Assembly (NCBI GenBank): GCA_021372535.1
Contig: JAJFUH010000166.1
Location: forward strand, 1 to 8,871
Direction: 5' to 3'
DNA from: a bacterium
GTDB lineage: Bacteria > Latescibacterota > Latescibacteria > Latescibacterales > Latescibacteraceae
Length of the DNA: 8,871 nucleotides
The position numbers and the translations under genes were made by a program. Below the pieces are notes generated by a model. That model had not been told where the DNA came from. It saw only the letters and a list, made by a program, of their open reading frames with translations, and searched no databases. Below, piece by piece: positions 1-6,042 of the stretch. Each line of letters starts with the position of its first letter. Within the stretch, counting starts at the first letter, position 1.

Positions 1-148
1 TAGTGCCATATATTCACAATATTGTTTTATGGCTCATCCGAAAAATGAGTACCTTAAAGTAAAAATATAAATAACAAATAATTACACAGTTAATACCAGC
101 AATAACCGGAAAAGATACTTTCTTCAAGAAATCACTTAAAAACGTATG

Positions 149-250
149 CCTGTCAAGGCTTCGCCGTAGGCGAACTTGTCTTGGCCTTGACAGCCACGGA
201 GCAACACATTCCTTAAACGGGGGATTGAGAATCTTTACCTCTCAAACCCC
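149..250. repeat. Double-hairpin dispersed repeat, copy A
   Basis: Two stem-loops stand in series. The first pairs CTGTCAAGGC (150-159) with GCCTTGACAG (184-193), 10 bp with no mismatch, and encloses a mini-hairpin TTCGCC-GTA-GGCGAA (160-174). The second pairs 220-230 (GGGGATTGAGA) with 240-250 (TCTCAAACCCC) with one A-A mismatch. The same arrangement, with the same outer motifs CCTGTCAAGG and CCTTGACAGCCAC, recurs at 4148-4247. An eroded third copy of the first hairpin lies at 8342-8374. It reads as a dispersed palindromic element rather than a gene. Confidence 0.75.
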
Positions 251-316
251 ATTATAAGGGCATTTATAGCAATTCATTATTGGCGAGGTACGCATTAATC
301 GGATGAACCTGTTTTA

Positions 317-419
317 TTATTGCTCCGGCGATTAAAGAATGACATTATATGACGACAAAACGAACAAATACAGCGCTTTTTCAGAAATTCATATCACTGT
401 TTAGTCGCCGGAGCAATAA
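317..419. repeat. Terminal-inverted-repeat element, copy a (103 bp)
   Basis: The left end TTATTGCTCCGGCGATTAAA (317-336, continuing similar to 345) is matched in inverted orientation by the right end at 391-419, which finishes CGCCGGAGCAATAA. The ends pair over about 27-29 bp with about four mismatches. The interior of roughly 45 bp is AT-rich and cannot encode a protein. Two more copies with the same ends lie at 3867-4138 and 7878-7981. A non-autonomous, MITE-like element or a REP-like palindromic repeat would fit. No clear target-site duplication is seen beyond the terminal TTA/TAA. Confidence 0.8.
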
Positions 420-546
420 CCCGGATTATTCGTGAAATAATTTCACCATACTCGCCACGTTGCGCTGTGTCGAGGCAGGAAGGCACAAAAAGTCATAACG
501 GATTGTTTTATACATGACGAAATAATTGTTCGTGTTTTTATTGTAG

Positions 547-568
547 GGGCAACCCCCCGTGGTTGCCC
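547..568. repeat. GC-rich hairpin GGGCAACC...GGTTGCCC
   Basis: A perfect 8-bp stem (547-554 with 561-568) encloses the 6-nt loop CCCCGT in otherwise AT-rich DNA. Sequences of the form 'aggggcaacccccgtggttgccc' are familiar as intergenic repeats in environmental bacterial genomes; that comparison is from memory. There is no T-tract on either side long enough to call it an intrinsic terminator. Confidence 0.55.
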
Positions 569-579
569 ACTATAGAAAA

Positions 580-619
580 AATCCGCGTTCAATTATGGTT
601 CATGAATAGATCGGGTTAA
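580..619. repeat. 40-bp dispersed direct repeat, copy 1
   Basis: Positions 580-619 align without gaps to 4327-4366 with 7 mismatches in 40 by hand count. Shared blocks include AATCCG, ATTAT, TTCATG and GATCGG. Both copies lie in gene-free DNA about 300 and 70 bp upstream of the next gene, on the same strand as those genes. I know no function for it. Confidence 0.6.
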
Positions 620-621
620 TA

Positions 622-674
622 GTTGCATAAGCTTATGAAAAAATATCGATTCATCGAGTGTTCGATTATGCAAC
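622..674. repeat. 9-bp inverted repeat GTTGCATAA / TTATGCAAC
   Basis: GTTGCATAA (622-630) and its exact reverse complement (666-674) flank 35 bp of AT-rich DNA. It could be a cruciform or a split operator site. It lies about 180 bp upstream of the promoter candidate, far for direct control. The related string AGTTGCATA recurs at 8000-8008 without a partner arm. Confidence 0.4.
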
Positions 675-849
675 AGTCAGCGTTCGATAACGGACAAGAT
701 TATACCCGCATTGCATCCCCTTATGTTAACATGCCGTTTACAATCATTTGTGAAGCCCTGGCTCGATAAACTATTACTTTCATTTTTCAATCAGACTTCA
801 TGGCAGGGAGTTTCGCGGTATGTCCTGTCACATCCATACCGTTTTTTAT

Positions 850-880
850 TTGACAAAATCGGGAAAAATTCCTTTATATT
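850..880 (+). promoter_or_regulatory. Sigma-70-like promoter candidate for the nurA-herA operon
   Basis: A perfect -35 hexamer TTGACA (850-855) is followed by TATATT (875-880), which matches five of six consensus -10 bases. The spacer is 19 bp, on the long side; the alternative TTTATA at 873 gives 17 bp but a poorer match. Transcription would start near 887 and leave a leader of about 97 nt before the nurA start codon. It is the best promoter match I found upstream of any gene here. Confidence 0.5.
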
Positions 881-983
881 ACATGGACAGGTTGCAGTAA
901 ATTCAAGATACAATCCCTTGGAACACGATATTTAACCGTATGGTGCGGTTAAAGCAACAAATCACGCACCGGATGGGGAAAGC

Positions 984-2120
984 ATGCATAATTCATTTGC
1001 CGGGCTGCCGGTTTCCCTTGTCAGCGAACTCTTGGCCAAAAACGGCCGGATCGCCGATGATCTCTACGAGACACTGAACGAGATTCGGGACAACCGCGAT
1101 AAACTCCGCGGGCAGTTGCAGGACGGCGGCATCATTCAGAGCGATTCCTCGGGCGGTGAAAAGGAAATTCTCACATCGTGCTGCGTGGACGGCTGTTTTT
1201 CCACCAGAAATCTGGTGCTTTCGGAGCTTGTTTACTGCGCCGCATGCGCTGTTGAAGGGCTGGTTCCGCCGTCGGGTGAAAAGCACTGGGACAATCCCCT
1301 TCATACCGTGCTGTATCACAGCGAACGCGGGAATACGAACACCCGTGGAGTGCTCGAAGCCCTCATGATGGAAATGCGGCTCGATATCGCCGCTCAGGCC
1401 CCCCATGGCATTGTGTTTGTCAACGGGTCGTTCATGTCCCCGTTCACGACCATGCTGACAACGATAAAAGACGCCCTCGTGTCGAAGGAATCCCCGACAA
1501 GCCAGGAGTTCCTCAACCGGATAAAGCCGGCGCTCGCATCATTCAAAACCATCTTCGATTCTCAGGAACCCAAAAAAATATGGGCGGGAATACCCCCGGA
1601 AGCTCCGGGAAAAGAGTTCGCCGCCAGTCTTCAATGGCCCGATCGCTATGATGATCATATCCTTTTCTCTCTGCTTCTGAAGCCCGGTGAATTTACCACA
1701 CCCGTCAAAGTCGATACATCAGAGCTGTCGAAGGTGACTGAGCTCCCCATAAAGGACGAAAAGTTCTCGGCGGTGATCGACAGCATCGTTACGGCCATGG
1801 GCGAGCTCCACGTACTGTACTACAGGCCTTTCGGGTGGACGCCCGCGCTCCGGTTCGAGATCACGAAGAGTACGGCTGCCGATGCATCGCGGCTTGCGCT
1901 TCTGCTGAACGGCATCGGGTTTCAGTGCGGAGTCTCCGGTATCCGTACTCCCTATCCGGTTTTCCGCGCCGGAGATATGGTAAAAAACATGGAAAAAGCG
2001 CTGCCCTCGCTCCGTAAATCGGTTCTTGCGCATATAACGAACACCCATGGCGGCGACATGGGAGATATATTTTCTCTTTTAATGTTTACAGGCTCGAACA
2101 TGGGAGATGATTATGAATAA
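984..2120 (+). CDS. nurA: NurA-family nuclease-like protein, atypical active site
   Basis: This 378-residue protein is called a NurA-family member from motif layout and from its place directly before herA. NurA is the metal-dependent nuclease that works with HerA on DNA ends. The N-terminal motif CCVDG (66-70) supplies the first expected metal-binding Asp, D69. E130 in LMMEMRLDIAA fits the family glutamate, and exactly 17 residues later IVFVNGSF (143-150) matches the usual 'vDGS' motif but with N147 in place of Asp. That 17-residue step equals E114-D131 in Sulfolobus NurA as I remember it. The C-terminal segment TPYPVFRAGDM (322-332) resembles the family's Tyr...Ala-His end but has Gly where His is expected. 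The start at 984 is supported by GGGGAA (975-980). The 3' end overlaps herA. Family membership is likely; catalytic competence is uncertain. Confidence 0.78.
   Translation: MHNSFAGLPVSLVSELLAKNGRIADDLYETLNEIRDNRDKLRGQLQDGGIIQSDSSGGEKEILTSCCVDGCFSTRNLVLSELVYCAACAVEGLVPPSGEKHWDNPLHTVLYHSERGNTNTRGVLEALMMEMRLDIAAQAPHGIVFVNGSFMSPFTTMLTTIKDALVSKESPTSQEFLNRIKPALASFKTIFDSQEPKKIWAGIPPEAPGKEFAASLQWPDRYDDHILFSLLLKPGEFTTPVKVDTSELSKVTELPIKDEKFSAVIDSIVTAMGELHVLYYRPFGWTPALRFEITKSTAADASRLALLLNGIGFQCGVSGIRTPYPVFRAGDMVKNMEKALPSLRKSVLAHITNTHGGDMGDIFSLLMFTGSNMGDDYE
2102..2106 (+). promoter_or_regulatory. Ribosome binding site GGGAG deciding the herA start
   Basis: GGGAG lies 6 nt before the ATG at 2113 but directly abuts the in-frame ATG at 2107. 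The spacing favours 2113 as the true start. The site sits inside the last codons of nurA, so herA translation is probably coupled to nurA translation. Confidence 0.6.
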
Positions 2121-3843
2121 CGGAAATACAGAACATAAGATTGCCGATTCGAAGCAGATCGGCGTCATCGGTTCTCCCTCGACAACGGGGAACATCGTGG
2201 TCGACATGCTCGGAAGCGCCACCAAACGAAAACTCATCGGAGAAATGGCCTATTTCACGTTCATGCAGGACGAGAAACCCCATTACGCCATCGGTCAGAT
2301 TACCGAGGTTTTTCTGAGCAACGCCGTTCTCGAGGATGCCACGGTTAAGAATATGATCCGTGAAAAAGGCAGCATCGAGGCGGTGAGCGGCCTTCAGGAC
2401 ACATACCGGGCGCGAATTTCGATCAGCGCCGTGTTCGGCCAGGAAAACGGGAATTACTTCCCGAGCCTTCTCGGAACCATACCCCCGACCGGAACGGCGG
2501 TAGGGCTCATCGACGATGAATTTCTCGACACGCTCCTTGCACGGTATCGCGGCGAAATATTCTATCTGGGACGGGTTTATGGCTCAACGCCGAGGCTGCC
2601 GCTCTGGTTCAAGCATTTCGGCAGGGGCGAAAACGGCGCGGGAGAGGCATACCACATGGGCATTTTCGGTAAAACCGGGTCGGGAAAGTCGGTCCTCGCG
2701 CGGATACTCCTCCTCGCCTATGCCCGTCACGCCGACATGTCGATTTATATCATCGACCCCCAGGGCGAATTCGCCATGGATGTCAAGGGCGAGATCAAGA
2801 GCGCATCCTTCGACCTCAAAATGAAGCAGGTCATAACGGCGTTTCAGAAGGATATCATTGTCAAGAGCGTCAACCAGCTTGTCCTCCAGGGCTGGCCGCT
2901 CTTCACCGAAGTGCTCCGCGAATCGAACTTTTTCCCAAAAATCGGTATCAAGGAATTCGATGAGAAGGTCATCGCGTCGGAAGATATCACCCGCTACATG
3001 AAAGGGAAATACAAGACGACGGAGCTCGTGTCGGAAGAAGCCTTCTTCGAGGCGTTCAAGCTCATGGGCAGCGAAAGCTCGAACGAGCGCCTCAAGAAGA
3101 TTTTCAAGGACTTCAGCTACAGCAAGGAAAAATTCAACGCCCTTTATGTGACATCGTGGAAGCCGGTCTGCGAATTGTTCCGCGACAGGGAGGGAGCGAT
3201 CACCATCGAAAAACTCCTCCAGCAGACATTCGCCGTTCAGCAGACGAAACGCCCGGTCGTGGTCATCGACCTCTCCGCAGGCTCCGCGAAAGATATTTAC
3301 TGGAGCGATACCATACAGCTGCTCGCGATAAAGAGCCTGCTCGAATTCCTTAAAAACACGGCGGAATTTTCATACCGGAAAAACCAGTTTCTCAATACGC
3401 TCGTTATTCTCGACGAGGCGCACCGTCTCGCGCCGAGCGAGGAGACAGCCGAAAATGAAGCGCTCTCGAGCGTTCGGCTCACCCTCATCGATGCGGTGAG
3501 AACAACCCGCAAGTACGGCCTCGGGTGGATGTTCATCAGCCAGACTCTGGCGAGTCTGCCCCGGGAGATAGTCGAGCAGATGAGAATTCTGTTCTTCGGG
3601 TTCGGCCTCGCATTCGGCAAGGAATTTTCCGCCCTGACCGAGCTCGCGGGCGGAGAGGACAACACCCTGAAACTGTACCAGTCGTTCCGCGATCCGCACA
3701 GCGCGTTCGATGTTTCATCGAAACAGTACAATTTCATGTCGATTGGGCCTGTGTCGCCGCTGTCGTTTTCCGGTACGCCGCTGTTCCTGACAGCGTTCAA
3801 TAATGTCATGGAATTCTTCAAGGTCAACAGGCTGGTGAAATAG
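2113..3843 (+). CDS. herA: HerA-family hexameric DNA translocase (DUF87 ATPase)
   Basis: This 576-residue protein is a HerA/FtsK-superfamily ATPase expected to form a ring around double-stranded DNA and drive translocation for its nuclease partner. The N-terminal part (about 15-130) fits the HAS-barrel region, with IGEMAYF and YAIGQITEVF strands. The RecA-like core has Walker A GKTGSGKS (186-193), the strand IIDPQGEF (213-220), Walker B VILDEAH (431-437, catalytic pair D434-E435), and the segment RTTRKYGLGWMFISQ (463-477), where an arginine finger and sensor residue would be expected. The C-terminal part SIGPVSPLSFSG (543-554) is typical of the family's end. A helical insertion of about 130 residues (roughly 235-370) sits between the Walker motifs. 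The length of 576 fits bacterial and archaeal HerA. It overlaps nurA by 8 bp, so the two are one operon. No residue looks defective. Confidence 0.92.
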   Translation: MNNGNTEHKIADSKQIGVIGSPSTTGNIVVDMLGSATKRKLIGEMAYFTFMQDEKPHYAIGQITEVFLSNAVLEDATVKNMIREKGSIEAVSGLQDTYRARISISAVFGQENGNYFPSLLGTIPPTGTAVGLIDDEFLDTLLARYRGEIFYLGRVYGSTPRLPLWFKHFGRGENGAGEAYHMGIFGKTGSGKSVLARILLLAYARHADMSIYIIDPQGEFAMDVKGEIKSASFDLKMKQVITAFQKDIIVKSVNQLVLQGWPLFTEVLRESNFFPKIGIKEFDEKVIASEDITRYMKGKYKTTELVSEEAFFEAFKLMGSESSNERLKKIFKDFSYSKEKFNALYVTSWKPVCELFRDREGAITIEKLLQQTFAVQQTKRPVVVIDLSAGSAKDIYWSDTIQLLAIKSLLEFLKNTAEFSYRKNQFLNTLVILDEAHRLAPSEETAENEALSSVRLTLIDAVRTTRKYGLGWMFISQTLASLPREIVEQMRILFFGFGLAFGKEFSALTELAGGEDNTLKLYQSFRDPHSAFDVSSKQYNFMSIGPVSPLSFSGTPLFLTAFNNVMEFFKVNRLVK

Positions 3844-3878
3844 GCTCCGGAGCATGTTTTAAGGATTTATTGCTCCGG
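3844..3878. repeat. Hairpin directly after the herA stop codon
   Basis: CCGGAGCA (3847-3854) pairs perfectly with TGCTCCGG (3871-3878) across a 16-nt loop, and the same place holds the palindrome GCTCCGGAGC (3844-3853). The 3' arm is also the left end of the TIR element at 3867, so the 5' arm may be the relic of another element end. The hairpin could shape the 3' end of the operon mRNA, but no T-tract follows, so I do not call it a terminator. Confidence 0.45.
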
Positions 3879-4138
3879 TGGATAAATAATGACACGTGGA
3901 TGTGATGTACATGCCGAATATGCCAGGCATGACAATACCGGCGATTATTAACGATACCGTGATTTTGTCTCCCGGGGATGAATCTCCGGGCCATTACCGA
4001 AAAGCGCCTACGGCGCGCTCTGACCGGTTGTGTTCCTGAGTCCCGGAGGGACTTTTCGACAATAGACCGGCATTTCAATGCCGGGCGGCTCAAAGTATGA
4101 AACCGTCAGATGTCACCTTTTAATCACCGGTGCAATAA
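3867..4138. repeat. Terminal-inverted-repeat element, copy b (272 bp, enlarged interior)
   Basis: The left end TTATTGCTCCGGTGGATAAA (3867-3886) and the inverted right end at 4110-4138, finishing CACCGGTGCAATAA, match copies a and c. This copy is about 170 bp longer. Its interior is packed with mini-hairpins: GCGCC-TAC-GGCGC (4004-4016), AGTCCC-GGA-GGGACT (4039-4053) and CCGGCATT-TC-AATGCCGG (4067-4084). The element starts 24 nt after the herA stop. The 89-residue open frame on the minus strand (3824-4093) is rich in Arg and His, has no recognisable domain, and is read as a by-product of the repeats. Confidence 0.75.
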
Positions 4139-4147
4139 ATAGACAGA

Positions 4148-4247
4148 CCTGTCAAGGTTCGATCGAAGTGAGATTTATATAACCTTGACAGCCACAAAAC
4201 AAAATCGTTCATATCAGGGTGATTGAGAATCGCTATGCTCAATCACC
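4148..4247. repeat. Double-hairpin dispersed repeat, copy B
   Basis: The first stem pairs CTGTCAAGGTT (4149-4159) with AACCTTGACAG (4181-4191), 11 bp with no mismatch. The second pairs GGTGATTGAG (4218-4227) with CTCAATCACC (4238-4247), 10 bp with no mismatch. Order, spacing and outer motifs match copy A (149-250). Two base pairs differ from copy A in both partners yet stay paired: C159-G184 becomes T-A, and G222-C248 becomes T-A. The inner position carries the palindrome TTCGATCGAA instead of copy A's triloop hairpin. It begins 9 nt after TIR element b ends. Confidence 0.75.
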
Positions 4248-4298
4248 GTTAATCAGATATCTTCAACCAGCAAAAGTGGAGATAATCAGAAAAAACAA

Positions 4299-4332
4299 AT
4301 CCGTGTAAATCCGCCCGATCCGCGTAAATCCG
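4299..4332. repeat. Short direct repeat ATCCGYGTAAATCCG, two units
   Basis: ATCCGTGTAAATCCG (4299-4313) recurs as ATCCGCGTAAATCCG (4318-4332), one mismatch in 15, with a 19-bp period. The second unit runs into the 40-bp repeat at 4327. Similar 'atccgcgtaaatccgtg' strings are common in intergenic DNA of environmental bacteria (from memory). No function is known to me. Confidence 0.5.
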
Positions 4333-4366
4333 TGTTCTATTATAATTCATGCATGGATCGGATTAA
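4327..4366. repeat. 40-bp dispersed direct repeat, copy 2
   Basis: This copy matches 580-619 at 33 of 40 positions without gaps. It contains a consensus -10 string TATAAT (4341-4346), but copy 1 has TATGGT there and no -35 hexamer is found at a proper distance, so the promoter reading is weak. It lies about 70 bp before the secreted-protein gene at 4434. Confidence 0.6.
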
Positions 4367-4420
4367 CCACGTTTATCGAGCAGAAATTCCACGAATGATG
4401 CCACATGACCGATACATTAC

Positions 4421-4425
4421 GGAGG
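4421..4425 (+). promoter_or_regulatory. Ribosome binding site GGAGG deciding the start at 4434
   Basis: GGAGG sits 8 nt before the ATG at 4434. The frame stays open upstream to an ATG at 4332, but that start has no such site and would bury the signal peptide inside the protein, so 4434 is preferred. Confidence 0.75.
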
Positions 4426-4433
4426 ATATACCT

Positions 4434-4895
4434 ATGCGAATGAATTTCATGCGCTGCACGGCATGTGCAGCACTGCTTGTCCTTATATTCTGCGCCGCAG
4501 CTTTTGCGCAGGATAAATCGCCGGTCCGTATCGCATTCGACCGTAATTCAAAGCGTATCGACCTCATAACGGAACGCGAGCTTCCCGACTATACGCTTGC
4601 CGAGAGGGGAAGCATCCGGTTTTTTCTGGGGAGACTCGATCAGCCTGATGATTTCGTGAATTTCACCCATGACGGCGTCCGGAAGGCGAATATCAGCGAT
4701 CTGGGCATGATGGAAAAGGTTCAGGCGCAGTTCGCCATCTGGAGGCTCAGGTACAAATCCGGAAGCAAGAACACCCCCCGTATACAGCACCTTGCAGTCT
4801 CATTCGTTCCGCTGTCCGTATCGACGAAAGAACCGGAACGCCGGGTATATGTCCTCCTCAACGATCTGGAGCTGATCGACTGGGGAAATAAATGA
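4434..4895 (+). CDS. Small secreted protein of unknown function
   Basis: This 153-residue protein begins with a clear Sec signal peptide: basic N-terminus MRMNFMR, hydrophobic core ALLVLIF (13-19) and a likely cleavage site AFA|QDK after residue 25. Cys20 lies in LIFC, but Phe at the -1 position does not fit a lipobox, so a soluble exported protein is more likely than a lipoprotein. The mature part of about 128 residues has alternating charged and hydrophobic stretches suggestive of a small beta-rich domain (for example VRIAFD, IRFFLGRL, LAVSFVPLSV, RRVYVLLNDLELIDW). I recognise no family, catalytic motif or further membrane segment. It lies 268 bp upstream of the ThuA-like cluster on the same strand, with a hairpin in the gap, so cotranscription is not established. 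Confidence 0.7.
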   Translation: MRMNFMRCTACAALLVLIFCAAAFAQDKSPVRIAFDRNSKRIDLITERELPDYTLAERGSIRFFLGRLDQPDDFVNFTHDGVRKANISDLGMMEKVQAQFAIWRLRYKSGSKNTPRIQHLAVSFVPLSVSTKEPERRVYVLLNDLELIDWGNK

Positions 4896-5001
4896 TTCAC
4901 GACAGAATAAGCCCGGATTATTCATATAGTTATATTTTTCTTATAATAGATCCTCCCTGCCTTGCGGCATCTTGCCTTTTTAAGGGTGGAGATGGGTCTG
5001 C

Positions 5002-5038
5002 TCCCCCTTTGTTTAATAAGGGGGAAACGGCGAAGCCG
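5002..5038. repeat. Paired hairpins in the gap before the ThuA-like cluster
   Basis: TCCCCCTT (5002-5009) pairs perfectly with AAGGGGGA (5018-5025) across an 8-nt loop. CGGC-GAA-GCCG (5028-5038) follows at once and includes the heptamer GCGAAGC, which is known as an exceptionally stable DNA mini-hairpin. The unit resembles the 'ccccctt...aaggggg' intergenic repeats of many environmental genomes. It might end transcription from the gene at 4434, but there is no T-tract after it. The rest of 4896-5163 is AT-rich. A weak promoter-like pair there (TTGTTA at 5069, CATAAT at 5090, 15-bp spacer) is not convincing. Confidence 0.5.
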
Positions 5039-5151
5039 AGGGGGATCATGTTCAAGCATGGATAATATTTGTTATTATTGATATTACATCATAATTATCA
5101 CTACCCTTTTTTGATTTTGCGAATAATCTGAATTCGATGGAATTGAACGAT

Positions 5152-5157
5152 AAGGAG
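5152..5157 (+). promoter_or_regulatory. Ribosome binding site AAGGAG deciding the start at 5164
   Basis: AAGGAG lies 6 nt before the ATG at 5164. The longer frame from the ATG at 5137 would include this site inside the gene and push the twin-arginine motif further from the N-terminus, so 5164 is preferred. Confidence 0.8.
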
Positions 5158-5163
5158 CATATA

Positions 5164-5991
5164 ATGGGTGTTTCCAAACCATCGCGGAGGACGGTTCTCA
5201 AGACCGGACTGGCGGCGGTCGCGGCATCGGCGGGCACTGTCACGCAGGCTCACGCCGCTCCAAAACCGAAAGCCCCCGGGGAAACCAAGGTCGTGGTCAT
5301 GATGGGCGATTACTGCCATAACCCGATATACCAGGAAACGAACGTCCGCGGCATATTTTCTTCCCACAAGGACTGGCGCCTCTGTTTCCCGCGGGGAAGC
5401 AGATTTTTCACCCCGGAGTTGCTCGGCGATGCCGACCTGCTCATTACCGCGCGGTACAGCGGGAGGGACCCGGTGCGGTGGACAGGCGAGGGTGTCGACG
5501 ATACCATGACCGCGGGTGAGCCGCTCTGGACTGATGAACGCGCCCGGCTCGTGATAGATCATGTCAAAAACCGCGGCATGGGATTCATGGCCGTACACTG
5601 TACCATCTTTGCGGGAAGCACGGAGATCGAGGACCTGCTCGGGATAGAACCGGTACTTCACCAGGAAATCCAGCCGATAATCATCAGGGACCTTAACGGG
5701 GATCATCCGGTTACGCAGGGGATAAATCCGTTTTTTATTAACCTCGACGAGCAGTTCGATGTTATTATCAAGGACACCACGAAGACAACCGTCCTGTTCA
5801 GGTCGCTTGCCGTCCATGACAAACGGGACTCGGTCGGAGGATGGTGCCTCGAACAGGGAAACGGCAGAGTCGTCGGGCTGCTTCCGGGTGATACGCGCTG
5901 GCCTTACGAAGTCCCCGAGTACCGGGAGATTTTCTGGCGGGCCGCTCACTGGGCGCTCAAACGTGACATTCCTTCCCGTTCACGGGCGTGA
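5164..5991 (+). CDS. Tat-exported ThuA-like (trehalose utilisation domain) protein, copy 1
   Basis: This 275-residue protein has a twin-arginine signal SRRTVLK (7-13), a hydrophobic stretch (14-24) and a likely cleavage site AHA|AP after residue 31, so it should be exported folded. The mature part fits the ThuA-like domain, which has a class I glutamine-amidotransferase-like fold: TPELLGDADLL (83-93), GMGFMAVHCT (138-147), DHPVTQGI (180-187), LDEQF (194-198), HDKR (218-221), GGWCLE (225-230) and GRVVGLLPG (234-242). The family often acts in sugar metabolism, but the substrate cannot be read here. D243 replaces the His found in copies 2 and 3 (PGH) and usual in the family at this place. By hand alignment it is about 64% identical to copy 2 over 230 residues. 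A 164-bp gap separates it from copy 2. Confidence 0.88.
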   Translation: MGVSKPSRRTVLKTGLAAVAASAGTVTQAHAAPKPKAPGETKVVVMMGDYCHNPIYQETNVRGIFSSHKDWRLCFPRGSRFFTPELLGDADLLITARYSGRDPVRWTGEGVDDTMTAGEPLWTDERARLVIDHVKNRGMGFMAVHCTIFAGSTEIEDLLGIEPVLHQEIQPIIIRDLNGDHPVTQGINPFFINLDEQFDVIIKDTTKTTVLFRSLAVHDKRDSVGGWCLEQGNGRVVGLLPGDTRWPYEVPEYREIFWRAAHWALKRDIPSRSRA

Positions 5992-6042
5992 GGGATGTGA
6001 TACCAAGGTGCATTCTGAGAGTTACATTTCGACAAAAATAAT

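Larger units (their letters stand above)
1..983. other. Gene-free, repeat-rich region upstream of the nurA-herA operon
   Basis: No convincing gene is seen on either strand. The DNA is AT-rich compared with the genes that follow and is a mosaic of palindromic modules: a double hairpin (149-250), an element with terminal inverted repeats (317-419), a GC-rich hairpin (547-568), a 40-bp dispersed repeat (580-619) and a 9-bp inverted repeat (622-674). A promoter candidate at 850-880 closes the region. Positions 1-148 show nothing I can name. The only forward open frame of any size, 711-935, lacks a ribosome binding site and overlaps the promoter candidate, so I do not call it a gene. Confidence 0.75.

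Noticed and set aside
711-935. 74-residue forward open frame upstream of nurA
   Set aside because: No ribosome binding site, no recognisable motif, ordinary AT-rich composition, and it runs through the best promoter candidate of the window.
3824-4093. 89-residue Arg/His-rich minus-strand open frame
   Set aside because: It lies almost wholly within TIR element b and its hairpins, and looks like translated repeat.
149-4247. CRISPR array from the recurring hairpin motifs
   Set aside because: Units are kilobases apart, are not regularly spaced, and have no spacers or cas genes.
4339-4346. TATAAT as a promoter for the secreted-protein gene
   Set aside because: No -35 hexamer at 16-19 bp, and the homologous repeat at 580-619 does not keep the TATAAT.
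4332-4433. Longer start for the secreted protein
   Set aside because: It would place 34 residues in front of a typical signal peptide, and GGAGG at 4421 points to the ATG at 4434.
4491-4493. Lipoprotein cleavage site at Cys20 of the secreted protein
   Set aside because: The sequence LIFC has Phe before Cys, where Gly, Ala or Ser is expected, and a signal peptidase I site AFA|Q follows.
5002-5025. Intrinsic terminator after the secreted-protein gene
   Set aside because: The stem is good, but no T-tract follows on either strand; it fits a dispersed repeat better.
5101-5949. 282-residue open frame on the minus strand opposite ThuA-like copy 1
   Set aside because: It mirrors the coding frame of copy 1, whose signal peptide and domain motifs are clear. 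Similar antisense frames face copies 2 and 3, as expected from codon composition.
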